A stretch of DNA of 64,000 nt. Origin: Panopea generosa. Its lineage: Eukaryota; Mollusca; Bivalvia; Adapedonta; Hiatellidae. The notes beneath the pieces are model-generated. The model worked only from the letters and a program-made list of their open reading frames with translations. It did no database searches and was not told the origin of the DNA. The position numbers and the translations under genes were made by a program. The stretch's first letter is position 1; each line of letters starts with the position of its first letter. Of this stretch, positions 12,312 through 22,754 are shown in pieces. Where the stretch lies: contig CM055909.1 of assembly GCA_029582155.1 (NCBI GenBank), positions 43,026,967 to 43,090,966 of the forward strand. The letters run 5' to 3'.

Positions 12312-13554
12312 TAATATGTACAGATATGTCATGACTTCATTCCCGTGTAGCCATTTACTGTGCAATTATATGTACAGATATGTCATGACTTCATTGAGGT
12401 GTGGCCATTCGCTGTGCAATGATACGTACAGATATGTCATGACTTCATTGCGGTGTAGCCATTCACTGTGCAATGATATGTATAGATATGTCAAGACTTC
12501 ATTGCTGTAAAGCATTTCACTGTGCAGTGATATGTACAGATATATCATGAATTCATTTCGAGAAAGCCATCCACTGTGCAATGATATGTGCAGATATGTC
12601 ATGACTTCATTGCGGTGTAGCCATTCACTGTGCAATGATATGTACAGATATGTCATGACTTCATTGCGGTGTAGCCATTTACTGTACAATGATATGTACA
12701 TATATGCCATAAATGCATTGCTGTGTAGCCATACACTGTGCTATGATATGTAGAGATATGTCATGACTTCATTGCGGTGTAGCCATTTACTGTGCAATAA
12801 TATGTAGAGATATGTCATGACTTCATTGTGGTGAAGCCATTCACTGTGCAATGATACGTACAGATATGTCATAACTTCATTGCGGTGTAGCGATTCACTG
12901 TGCTATGATACGTACATATATGTCATGACTTCATTGCGGTGTAGCCATTTACAGTGCAATGGTATGTACAGATATGTCATGACTTCATTGCGGTGTAGCC
13001 ATTTACTTTGCAATGATATGTACAGATATGTCATGACTTCATTGTGGTGTAGTAATTCACCGTGCAATGATATGTAGAAATATGTCATGACTTCATAGCG
13101 GTGTGGCCATTTACAGTGGAATGATATGTACAGTTATGTCATGACTTCATTGCGATGTAACCATACACTGTGCAATGATATGTAGAAATATGTCATGACT
13201 TCATAGCGGTGTAGCCATTTACAGTGGAATGATATGTACAGATATGTCATGACTTCATTGCGGTGAAGCCATTTACTGTGCAATGATATGTACAGATATG
13301 TCATGACTTCATTGTGGTATAGCCATTCACTATGCAATGATATTGACAGTTATGTCATGACTTCATTGCGGTGTAGCCATTCACTGTGTAATAATATGTA
13401 GAGATATGTCATGACTTCATTCCGGTGTAGCCATTTACAGTGCAATGATATGTACAGATATGTCATGACTTCATTGCGGTGTAGCCATTCACTGTGCTAT
13501 GATATGTACAGATATGTCATGACTTCATTGCAGTGTAGTCATTCACTGTGCAAT
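12312..13554. repeat. 54-bp minisatellite array 2
   Basis: Same 54-bp family as array 1, about 23 units. It starts right after a conserved TTATCCTTTATTAATATG leader that ends the lectin 5' flank, and it ends at GTGCAATGAGTTCAAG. Its last units are almost the same as those of array 5 (38668-39804), including GTAGAAATATGTCATG variants. Confidence 0.95.
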
Positions 13555-13747
13555 GAGTTCAAGTTATTATTTATAGATATCAAGATTTTTGAGTAGAGGA
13601 AAATCTCTTAAGATGTTTTGCGTAACAGAGATATTAGCTAACTTGATGGCAATGGTAATGCTATCATTTATAAACTAACACACTTTAATTGTTACGAGAA
13701 GAGACATCAATAGCGTAGATTTTTCTTTATCAGTATAAAATACTAAA
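13555..13747. other. Start of unit 2 spacer
   Basis: Sequence right of the minisatellite, shared with 30612-30815 and 39805-40010. AT-rich; nothing recognised. Confidence 0.6.
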
Positions 13748-14232
13748 TGTTGCAACCCTTACTGTAATAAAATCCTTAGTGAAACAATTATTACACTTAG
13801 TGCAATACAATCAATGTTTTACAATTGTTACACTAAGTGTAATAGTATCCATTTGGGTTTTGTTACACTAAAGTTTGAGGTGTCAACCCTAAGAGTAACA
13901 ATGGTTACAGTAAACGTAGTTATTTTTATCAAATAAAAATTATTTATTTCCGCTTTGAAAAAGGGGTATATATTGTTACCCTTGTTCGTCCGTCCGCACA
14001 CACGAATGGGTAGTGAAGTGTCTATGGTTCAGGGTTAATAATTTTCTTTGGACGGTTAAAAGCAATAAAAAAAATATGTGGATGTTTCTAGACACTTAAA
14101 ACAACTTTTATATGACTTCAACCCTTAGTGTAACAAAATGGATTTGATGTGGAAATGATCTGGTGAAGAAAATCTGATACAAGGAATAGTTATATTTTTG
14201 TTACACTAAGGGTTATTTATGACTGCAACCAT
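13748..14232. mobile_element. TTACACT-rich inverted-repeat element, unit 2 copy
   Basis: Bounded by GCAACCCTTACTGTAAT on the left and TTACACTAAGGGTTA...CTGCAACC on the right, which are inverted copies. In between, the word ACCCTTAGTGTAAC or its complement recurs several times, including the near-palindrome TTACACTAAGTGTAA. The interior also has TTACCCTTGTTCGTCCGTCCG. No ORF. Copies sit at 30815-31295 and 40012-40492. It is probably a non-autonomous DNA element with sub-terminal repeats. Confidence 0.55.
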
Positions 14233-14800
14233 TAATGACATTGACCTTGACCCGAAAGTCGTGAAACGCAAACGCATCCAGAGTATCACTGTTCTGGACA
14301 TCAGTGTAAATTACATTAAAGGGGAGATAATGCTGCTTAGCGTTGACAAAATATTCTGTAACTAAAGTTTTTGTTGAACAAAGAGTTGCAGCAGACGTGT
14401 GATATATATATATATATAACATAGAAGAGGGGGGAAATAAATTGGTATATATTATAAAGCATTCTTTAATTTGCTTTTTGCGAGTAGAGATATAAAAAGT
14501 GTAGATTTTCATTCCTTGTGGGTTTTTTTAGAAGTTATTTTCTATATGAGTATATAGAAGAAATCACTAAAATGTGACCTGTGGTAAATATATAACCTAG
14601 AAGTGGAAATAAATAAATCGGTCTATAATATAAAGCTGGACTTTAAATAATCTATTAAGTTTGATATTAGTCCCCTTGTTTTATTACAGTGTATGTTTAG
14701 GTTTGGGCTAAATGACATAGGCAGATATAAATATGACAATCTCGTGAATCTTGGAATCGTGAACATGTAATACATGCGGGCGTAAGTTCAATGCTGTCGG

Positions 14801-14970
14801 GACCGGATAGCTCAGTACTACCGTCAGTCTAGAGTCGTGAGTTCGAATCCCGCCTGTACAATGTCTATGTTATGGTTGGCCATGAACTTTGTTCTACGGT
14901 CACGAATCTTCCACTACTGAATATGTGAGAAGTAGTCAGTGCCTTGCAGAGATAAGATGTATATAGTATT
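14801..14970 (+). repeat. tRNA-derived SINE (type 1), unit 2 copy
   Basis: GATAGCTCAGTACTACC (A-box-like), then GAGTTCGAATCCCGCC (B-box). Its body has TTATGGTTGGCCATGAAC and GCCTTGCAGAGATAAG. Same element and place as in units 1, 4 and 5. Confidence 0.65.
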
Positions 14971-15257
14971 GGTTATCTGCCTAACGTATTCTAGGGAAGA
15001 TGCATAGGTGCGCTGACCGCTGTTATATTACTGATACATGGGGATGGGTGGATCAGGCACAAACCAAACAAACAGTGAGTCAGTTATAAACTGGAATACA
15101 ATTATAACAGGATATAATCAATCATGTTAACATATACATTAGGTATACAAACTATCTTGTGAAATATTAAAATAGTTTAACCACTCTGTCCGTATCACTT
15201 GACATTTCTTCTCCAATTTTGAGTTTGTATGGGGTTTTTTCAAGAAAATAATTAAAG

Positions 15258-15335
15258 AAGGATGTGATTCAAACTCATGACCCCAAGAGTGATAGCCAGA
15301 CGCACCTCCCACTGAGTTTACCGAGAAGATGATAC
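15258..15335 (-). repeat. Fragment of type 2 SINE, unit 2
   Basis: Only the tRNA-like head remains on the minus strand: CTCGGTAAACTCAGTGGGAG, then GGTCATGAGTTTGAATC. The body present at 3622-3790 in unit 1 is deleted here and in unit 4. Confidence 0.55.
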
Positions 15336-16082
15336 ACAAGGATCCAAATAAACTCTCCTGTCATATTTTGGCCATTTCATTACAAATAACCCTGAATCTT
15401 GGCTTACTTATTCAAGGCATCTAAAATGCATCTAAAACAATACATCGAACGATCCAGAATTATCATAACATAACAATAATAAGACGATATTGAGTAAAAT
15501 ATGCATATAACATCGGTCTAGCAAATGATGAGATTCGCGGTAAATCGCAATTTTCCTCATTTCAGCATAGTTTTGAATAATTTTACGTGTAGTAGAGCAT
15601 TTATACAACAGTTACTTAGTAATCGCATAAATATTTATGTTATTAAGAGAAAAAGTTGATAATTTGGTTTGAACTTTGCTTGTTGATAAAAAATCGCTTT
15701 TAGAAATAAAAGCTCACGCCTTGTCATATATAGCTAAATATGAAATACATAATTTAATATAGAATCGACTTTAGCTAACGTTTGCAAACATTTAACCGAA
15801 TTGAACGCAGCCCTTTTATGTGCTTAAAATGGTGTAAAGACCCAATTTTAAAAGTATCACTGCAGACACTAACGTTTTCAAACCAATTTCGGCACATTCA
15901 ATACCGATAATGGATTTAACATTTTTCATTTTTTTGTATTTTTGTTGATGTAAACATACTTTCGGTTGAGAAAAAAGTTATCACACCTTAGACAATTAAG
16001 GTTGATGTCGTCCTGAGTAGAACCAGTACTAAACATATGAGGCTAAATGATACCACACATAGTCGTAGAGGAGGCTCTATTG

Positions 16083-16083
<1 letters not shown>

Positions 16084-16170
<87 letters not shown>
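16084..16170. repeat. (TTG)n microsatellite, unit 2
   Basis: About 29 perfect TTG repeats. The matching site is only about 30 bases long in unit 4 (33141-33171) and is interrupted in unit 1 (5018-5068). Repeat length differs greatly between otherwise similar units. Confidence 0.95.
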
Positions 16171-16172
<2 letters not shown>

Positions 16173-16218
16173 CACATCAGGATTTACGTATAATGTACAA
16201 CGATTACGTATCATGAAC

Positions 16219-16411
16219 GTATTGATTTCAAACTATCTGAAATAGAGACCACGTCGTTTTCCTATTCTTTAAAGTTGATATTCACCAGATGTCCTTGATC
16301 TTTTTGACATTCTGCTTCAGCAGCTGACTTCGTCATCTGTATACTATCATACTTCAAACAGAAACCACCGGAAGTCAATTTATAGCGGCCTGGGCATGCG
16401 CTACCTTCACA
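16219..16411 (-). pseudogene. Relic C-type lectin fragment, unit 2
   Basis: Read on the minus strand, this encodes a diverged piece matching residues of about 164-227 of the intact lectins. It starts at CEG.AC, then GGFCLKYDS, TKSAAEAECQ and GHLVNIN, then an in-frame stop (TTTAAAGAATAG) where the intact genes read SQEKSND. It keeps the cysteine that copies 2 and 4 have lost. Upstream and downstream parts are missing; a GTCCGTCC-type repeat follows from 16435. The same fragment with the same stop is in unit 4, so it died before those units separated. It shows that an older lectin lineage existed here. Confidence 0.8.
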
Positions 16412-16434
16412 GTAAAGCATAACAGTATACGTTT

Positions 16435-16890
16435 ATTTTTTTTATTTTTATGCCCGCAAAAAAATTGGGGTGGCATATATATTTTGCAGCCACTGTCCGT
16501 CCGTCTGTCTGTCAGTCAGTACTTCCGTCCAGTATTTCGTGTCCGGCCTGTATCTTTGTCATGCTTAGATGGATTTTGTTAATACTTGCCACAAATGATC
16601 AACATAACATGACGACTTGTCGCGTGTAAGACCTACACCCGTACCTCAAAGTTAAAGGTCACAATTCGAGTTTGGTTGACAACACTTTGAGTCTGTTAGA
16701 TTTCGTGTCCGGTCTGTAACTTTGTCATGCATAGATGGATTTTGTTAATACTTGCCACAAATGATCAACATAACATGAGGACTTGTCGCGTGTAAGACCG
16801 TCACCCGTACCTCAATGGTTAAGGTCACAATTTGAGTTTGTTTGACAACACGTTGAGTTTGTGTGAGATTTCATGTCCGAAAATTATTTT
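16435..16890. repeat. Dispersed mollusc-type repeat with about 135-bp internal units, unit 2 copy
   Basis: Starts with a T-rich stretch, TGCCCGCAAAAAAATTGGGG and a GTCCGTCCGTCTGTCTGTC block. Two direct units then follow, with TTTGTCATGC.TAGATGG, ACTTGCCACAAATGATC and GACTTGTCGCGTGTAAGACC. Unit 4 has three such units (33425-34055), so copy number changed after duplication. The form resembles bivalve non-autonomous elements with tandem cores (pearl or Helentron types). That assignment is inference. Confidence 0.6.
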
Positions 16891-16936
16891 AAAAAATATT
16901 AGTGTTATTCAAATAACAATGGGATATTAACAATAA

Positions 16937-17340
16937 TAGCCCAGTTGTTCAAATGATTGTTAAAATTAACATGATCTTGAGTTAACAATTTGTTTTAAAG
17001 CCATAACAAATTGTTAACTAACATTTTGTTCAACTTGCTGTTTTCATGGAAATTTATGTTTTCATGATACATTCGTGGATTTCTAGCTATCCGAACAAGT
17101 AAAAAAGAAGGAATGAACGCTGTCTTTGATTTTGTTAAATCTGTGTTATTTCTTTATTTAAATGTAACACAAAAAATGAAGATATGAACAATTTAACAAT
17201 ATTTAAAAAAGATGTTAAACTTAAACATGTTTTAACAACAACAAACATGCTTACAAAATGCTACGAAAGTATTAAACAAATCAATTATCATCGAAAATCT
17301 TTGTTAAATATTAACATTTTTTAAACAACTGAGCCGCTAT
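16937..17340. mobile_element. Inverted-repeat element rich in GTTAA, unit 2 copy
   Basis: Same ends as 5486-5830: TAGCCCAGTTGTT and AACAACTGAGCC. It is longer inside, with extra AACAAATTGTTAACTAAC. Confidence 0.6.
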
Positions 17341-17435
17341 ATGTTGCAACGCATGTCGTTCAGTGCCGGTTTAAACATATGTCAGTCAGATATCATAATT
17401 ATAAAATATGTCAACTGAAATTAATTCAATTTAAT

Positions 17436-17882
17436 CACGGTGGCTAACCCACGTGACCTAATGCTTTCGAGCGGTGTAAAAAATCAAAGTAAAGGTACCC
17501 GCGTCATTTTTGGAGATAAATTTCTGAATATTACATGAAAATACACGAAACAAAGACGAACGCCGTCTCTGTCTAGAGATGAACCATTGATATAAATTGG
17601 TTATGAAACACTTGTATTTTATGTTTAAGGTTCAACTGCGTATTTTACTCTATTGAAAAGATTATGGTATTTACAAAAATAGGCCATTGCTCTATTTGAA
17701 AAAAAAAATTTTTTTGCATGACCACTTGATAGTACCGATAGTTCATTTCAATGAAGAGATGGTGTTAGTCTTTGTAAGCCGGGTGAATTTTCATATAATA
17801 TTATGAAAGCTATTTACAAAAAATGTTACCTCCTATTTCTTCACCACTCCATAGCATTATGTCACATGGGTTCACCACCGTG
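17436..17882. mobile_element. Inverted-repeat element (TATGCTATGGAG type), unit 2 copy, full length
   Basis: The left end CACGGTGGCTAACCCACGTG and the right end, read inverted as CACGGTGGTGAACCCATGTG, match. The match continues into CCTAATGCTTTCGAGCGGTG against CATAATGCTATGGAGTGGTG. The terminal inverted repeats are therefore about 45 bp. AT-rich flanks (TTAAT and ATAATA). No ORF. Confidence 0.7.
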
Positions 17883-19844
17883 ATAATAACATTTTAAAAA
17901 CAAGGAAATGTATCTCCAACAGGAGCATTGCAAGCACATGGTTACTAGGTCTGCTGTTGTGGTCAATATCGAACAATGAAAACAAAACTCATTAAACTAG
18001 CTTCAACTTCTGTTGGTTTTTCACCAGACGATTGTATTACAGTTTTGTCGGATTTTTAATAAATTAATTCAAATAATCACGACAAAAAAGAAACTGCAGG
18101 CCTATTTGTATGAAGAACTGTTACCTTAACACCACATTAATGGGAATTTCCGACGGATAGCATATGTTATGTAATTCATTTAAGGTAATAATTCAATGAC
18201 AATCGTATCAAAATGTCATTCTACTTCTATAACCCCTTGCGCCTGATATGAAAATCTCTAAAATTAAAGGATATCGAAAATACAAGATTGTAAAAGGCGG
18301 GGTGAAATCTAACAGGGCTTTCAACATCTCGGTCCTGGACAACATGCTTGTGTTTCTTTTTGTATTCATTTTGTTAGAATTCAGTTCACATATACATGTA
18401 TCTATAATATACCATTCTCCATTAGGAAGTAAGTAACATATGAATTTGGTTAAACTCTATTTCAAATATTTCGACCCAGTGGATGAAATACAAAATTGCA
18501 AGAAATTACAGAACGGAACATATATTTTATTTCATATTTGTACACAAATACATCGTCATTATAACATATTTACAACTCATATTATCACGTCAACTATAGC
18601 GTTAATAAGTACATTATTAGTGCAGTCATATTTCATTACCATATATATCAAATATTTATTGATGTTTGTTAAAGATAAATGTCAAAATAATATAAGAAAT
18701 TCATTTCAAGAAGAAGAAGTGGATGAACACATTTATTACACATTTAAATGATAATTATTATTTCATTGTCAAATATATATTTAAATTTCACATTAAACAT
18801 TTTATTTCTTAATTTCAGAGAACGTTTTTATAATATCGTTTTTTTGACATCTGGCTGAATTGATAAAAAATATGTACACTTGATCTATGGAATGTCAGCT
18901 TTCGTTAAAGCTTTGTTTTTAGTATAGTAACGCAGTTTCTTGTTAACAGCGCCCCTAGTGGTACGTGTATTATTGACAATAATCGCTGGGGGTCATTATA
19001 AGAGGCTCAATATCAATTAAAAAATGGTTTTACTAACAGTTTTAAAATACTGATTTTATTTTCTGTGATAATATTGTTACTAAATTACACATAAAACGCA
19101 AACTTTATCTAATCATTAAGCCGGGGTTGATTAAAACGCGGGTGCGGGTTTAAAAACAACACATTTTGTGAATATTCGCCCAGGTCTCTTTAAAGCACAA
19201 CTGCAAACAACATATCTTATACTATGATGGGATAATAGCAGGTTGCAGAATACACATTTTGTACACGAATATTTCTACAAAACGCACATACAGTTATGGG
19301 TATTTGATATATCATGTATGTATTTAAAGAACATATTTCAACAGTGAGATATATCTAAAATGCACGATTTCGACAGTAAAATATGTTCCTTTTAACCAAA
19401 ATTATATGGTTCGAAATTCGCGATGGTTCAAAACACCAAGACCATGTTGATTTCGAATGAAAGCAAAATCACTGTTGACTATGAACCAAATCTTTTGGGA
19501 GGATGTCACATACGTACGGACAGCGGTGATACTATATGCCCCCTTCCCCCTTGAAATGCGGGGTGTAGCACAACTAATACCCTCTTATAAACAGACTCAT
19601 TAAAAAGAAAATATAGTACATGTCCAACCGGAAGGGTACAGCATTGAAATGACACAACTATTGAAACGCAAACCAGCATGGTATTTCCTTTTTCCTGGTT
19701 ACATTTTCTGCTTCCAGTGGATCAGGTTATCATATATTGTTTCACTACAGAACCTTCTTCAAAGCATATTAGACACGTTCACATACGTAATGTATTCCAC
19801 ATTTCACGGATGAAATTAATTGACAGGAAGCACATTGTGATGTG
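17883..19844. other. Spacer of unit 2, right part (B-type block), no supportable gene
   Basis: Short ORFs near 18248 and 18440 recur in other units with frame changes and have no recognisable domain. The block 18830-19190, with TTGACATCTGGCTGAATTG and AGCGCCCCTAGTGG, defines the B type. It is shared with 36010-36370 and absent in units 1 and 3. Confidence 0.6.
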
Positions 19845-19990
19845 ATGCTAAGAGCGAGGTACACTGGTAGAGCATCTGTTCCAAGATCGGTGGTGGCGGC
19901 TTCGATCCTTCCTCCGCCACGGCTGTGTGTGATTTCCTTAAGCAACATACTCTTGCTGTGTATCCTAAGGTTTGTGTTCTACCAAAAACG
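19845..19990 (+). repeat. tRNA-like SINE (type 3), unit 2 copy
   Basis: ACTGGTAGAGCATCTG and GGCTTCGATCCTTCC, followed by CCACGGCTGTGTGTGATTTC. Same element as at 8690 and 26180. Confidence 0.5.
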
Positions 19991-20074
19991 ACTAAGCGTT
20001 TTTTAAATTATACTCCGCTGTGTTTGCGTTGCCATAAAACATCTCAATATACATGTGTCTTTAAATAAAAATCT

Positions 20075-20405
20075 ACGTTTGTCATATGTGTCACAATATA
20101 CTACCACGTGGTTAATACATGTCATATTTGTCACAATATACCACCACGTCGTTAATACCTATCATATATATCACAATATACCACCACGTGGTTAATAAAT
20201 GTCATATGTATCACAATATACCGCCACGGGGTTAATATCTATCATACGTATCACAATATACCACCACGTGGTTAATACCTATCATATGTATCACAATATA
20301 CCACCACGTGGTTAATACCTATCATATATATCACAATATACCTCCACGTGGTTAATACCTATCATATGTATCACGATATACAACAACGTGGCTAATACCT
20401 ATCAT
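20075..20405. repeat. 40-bp minisatellite with CACGTG E-boxes, array 2
   Basis: About eight 40-bp units. Five keep CACGTG by my count. It begins about 235 bp past the 3' end of lectin copy 2. Confidence 0.9.
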
Positions 20406-20573
20406 GCTCCTTTTAATAGTAAACATTGTGACTTTATTGTACGTTAAATCTGTTTATACTTTCAATGTCTAACAATAAATAACGATGATGAATTTTTACA
20501 TAATTTGTTGTGTTTTTACTTGTTATTATATTACAGCAGGAGTAACGTATATTATACACCAACTTTATTATGT

Positions 20574-20579
20574 ACTTTT
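20574..20579 (-). terminator. Poly(A) signal of lectin copy 2
   Basis: AATAAA on the minus strand, about 60 bases after the stop. Confidence 0.55.
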
Positions 20580-20638
20580 TAATAGGCTCTGTTTCTTGTT
20601 ATTAAACATCATCTATTTTAGTGGGTTGTAGCTTTAAA

Positions 20639-21529
20639 TTAGTACACATATTCACAAACAAATGTGTATTTAGTTACACATGGCCTTCCGAACCATATCC
20701 ACCCCTTGGAAAACTGATTGACAATACAATTATCAGATGTTTGAGGTTCGCCAGATACCCAGTTAGAGAAAGATGATTGAGACGCTCCATATGTGTACGT
20801 CCACGGTGAGGACGAATCATCGCGTTCTCCATCTATCCATACGTCCACTGTCACGCTCAAACTATTTAAAGTAGAAGCCACATCATTTGATTTCTCTTGT
20901 GAGTTTATATTCACCAGATGTCCATGGTGTTTTTGACATTCTGTTTCCGCGGCTGATTTTGCCATAGTTGTACTAACATACTTCAAATAGAAGCCACTGG
21001 GAGTCAGTATATAACCGCTTAAACATGGATTGCCTTCACATACGTCCGACTCTGATTCCTTCAACGATATATTCCGCGATTCTTGGTTGCAAATGTTTGA
21101 ATTAGATGTACAGTTCCTTGAACGTGACCGTATTCCATAACGAGCCGCTAGGGTTGTAGAGCATGTTGACCACTCAGACCATTCTGTACATGGGTGTAGA
21201 GCACACATGTCTTTCTTCCTCTCTGTTTCCAATTGTTCAAGGCTGTTGTTCAGCGTTTCATTTATAATGCTTTGCATTTCTGCTTTTAACGCCGCCATTT
21301 TAGCATCCAGCTTCACGGACGCAGCATCTTTTATTTCAGTGTCCATATTCATCAGTATTTTCCCAATGAGTCGTAATGCAGGCTTATCCGTCAACTTTCC
21401 AATATTCTGTAAATATCTAGCGTCCAACTTTCCGTTTTCGTCAACTTTGGCGTCACTTATTGGAATACACCGGGATGTTTGTAGAAAGAAAGAAGCAATG
21501 ACGACCCGCCTAAGTATTATCCAAGCCAT
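20639..21529 (-). CDS. Secreted TSP1/C-type lectin protein, copy 2
   Basis: Single-exon ORF of 296 residues. Residues 1-21 form a signal peptide (MAWIILRRVV then IASFFLQTSRC). Residues 30-105 are charged and helical, with heptad-like LKAEMQSIINETLNNSLEQL, probably an oligomerising neck. Residues 109-169 form a thrombospondin type-1 domain with WSEWSTC (117-123) and RSRSRNC, six cysteines in group-2 order. Residues 171-296 form a C-type lectin domain: AETEC (C198), WIDG (231-234), SNWVSGEPQ (255-263), then C268, C284 and C292. The usual EPN or QPD sugar motif is EPQ, and the WND motif is WIW, so calcium-dependent sugar binding is doubtful. Residue 181, cysteine in copies 1 and 3, is tyrosine here. 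N-glycosylation sites include NET and NCT. Such proteins are usually secreted recognition molecules of innate immunity. The family is clear, the ligand is not. Confidence 0.88.
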   Translation of the reverse strand: MAWIILRRVVIASFFLQTSRCIPISDAKVDENGKLDARYLQNIGKLTDKPALRLIGKILMNMDTEIKDAASVKLDAKMAALKAEMQSIINETLNNSLEQLETERKKDMCALHPCTEWSEWSTCSTTLAARYGIRSRSRNCTSNSNICNQESRNISLKESESDVCEGNPCLSGYILTPSGFYLKYVSTTMAKSAAETECQKHHGHLVNINSQEKSNDVASTLNSLSVTVDVWIDGERDDSSSPWTYTYGASQSSFSNWVSGEPQTSDNCIVNQFSKGWIWFGRPCVTKYTFVCEYVY

Positions 21530-21584
21530 TGTTGTCTTGTATTGCAGTCAAAATACAAAAGTGCACTTACCGCTGCTTTATGGG

Positions 21585-21594
21585 AATATATAAG
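21585..21594 (-). promoter_or_regulatory. TATA-like box of lectin copy 2
   Basis: CTTATATATT on the minus strand, about 56 bases before the ATG. A perfect splice-donor-like GGTAAGTG lies between it and the ATG. The following 20-odd bases are too short to be an intron. Confidence 0.45.
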
Positions 21595-21596
21595 TC

Positions 21597-22754
21597 AGCA
21601 GACGGTTTATACAGAAAGGAATTAGTGTTTTCTTGAATAACTTCATAAACTTCTTACCAAAAACACGGGCTAAACTGATTTATTAACTTTCTGTTTGATG
21701 TTATTGGATTCTAAAAGCTACAATCGCATGGTTTAATGGTTTTACTCGGCCATATTAAAACGTCAGGACGGTAAACGCTCACAGCATAATATAACAACGC
21801 AATTTAATGTATCAAGTTTAATATTCAAAAATTAATAAATACTTCGAGATTCCAGTGATGTGATGTGTGTTGTGATATATTCTGGGTATACAGAGACTCT
21901 GGAAATGGTATCAACTTCAGTTGAATTAAATTGGTTGGTCCGCAAAAATTTGCTGACCAATATATTGAATCGGATAGAAAGCATTTTGTGGGCGAATTAC
22001 CCCAAATTATTCAGTCCAGACAGAGCCCGCTTCCAAAAATATATCGTATACTCTTCTAGATGATGTATTTATAAAAGTCACAATATGAAATATTACTTTC
22101 ATATATCCAATCATTATTTTGTCAACAGTTTAAGTCAGTTAATATCGAAACAGAAGATTTATATTTTGATCAATATATACGTTAAGGCACTCGTGCAGAA
22201 AAGATATTGTTAACATAATTTTATACATAAAAATAAAAGTCTTCAAGGTATGTTAACTTTGATAAACGCCCTAGATAACATTTCTCCTGTCTTGATCTAT
22301 TCCTTTGATAGAAAGGCAGAACTATGTAAAAATGTCGTAACAAGCAGTCTGTTCTTAACCATTTTATCATCAATTTACTTGGGAAACTATATATATATCT
22401 CTGAAAGAGCTAACGTAGATATTGTTGCTCTCAACATAAAAAACCCACGCAAAACCAGCAAATCGAGACTAATAGGAGACTTGAGTATGTTGAGAGCAAA
22501 TGCGTACATAAGTGTGGCGACTATGGTGTTTTGGCCAAAACGAAAGCACTATTTACTGATTTGTGCAATTGGCAAATAATAACAAGGCAAATATCATCAA
22601 TTCTCAGTCAAACAAAGGCCATAACTCAGTCAATTATTGTCTGATATACTAGTAGACGCAGACCTTGCCTCAGTTTTTTGATCTTATTCTTAACTCAAGC
22701 CTTTGAAATGCTATAAATTAACTTACATTGATCATTTTGTGTGTTATTCTTTAT
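21597..22754. other. Conserved 5' flank of lectin copy 2
   Basis: Contains two short plus-strand ORFs, about 66 codons from ATG at 21863 and 109 codons at 22250-22579. They are open here but not in all units, and the differences between copies are mostly amino-acid changing. I regard them as non-coding. No domain recognised. Confidence 0.65.

Larger units (their letters stand above)
12312..22754. repeat. Segmental duplication unit 2 (B type), with lectin copy 2
   Basis: Contains minisatellite 12312-13554, a TTACACT-rich inverted-repeat element, SINE fragments, a long (TTG)n run, a relic lectin fragment (16219-16411), a short CACGTG array and an intact lectin (20639-21529). The stretch 13555-18800 closely follows 30612-36000 of unit 4, including the same insertions at the same places. 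These insertions therefore predate the duplication that separated the two units. Confidence 0.85.

Noticed and set aside
12312..13554. Regular repeats resembling a CRISPR array
   Set aside because: There are no unique spacers; units are contiguous and diverged, and the DNA is eukaryotic.
18248..18751. Pair of ORFs with a hydrophobic segment (LVFLFVFILLEF), recurring in several units
   Set aside because: Frames differ between units, and start and stop positions are not conserved. Hydrophobic residues follow from T-rich sequence.
20639..21529. Lectin as a venom-type or viral lectin
   Set aside because: The TSP1 plus C-type lectin order, signal peptide and tandem cluster in mollusc-like DNA fit a host secreted recognition protein; nothing suggests viral origin or toxicity.
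21863..22063. Small plus-strand ORF of about 66 codons, opposite to and upstream of each lectin
   Set aside because: It is open in three of four units, but most differences between copies change the amino acid, and it is frameshifted in unit 1. No family resemblance. More likely conserved because the whole flank was duplicated recently.
22250..22579. 109-codon plus-strand ORF in the lectin 5' flank
   Set aside because: It is shortened by indels in units 1, 3 and 4, has no domain, and its composition equals the AT-rich surroundings.
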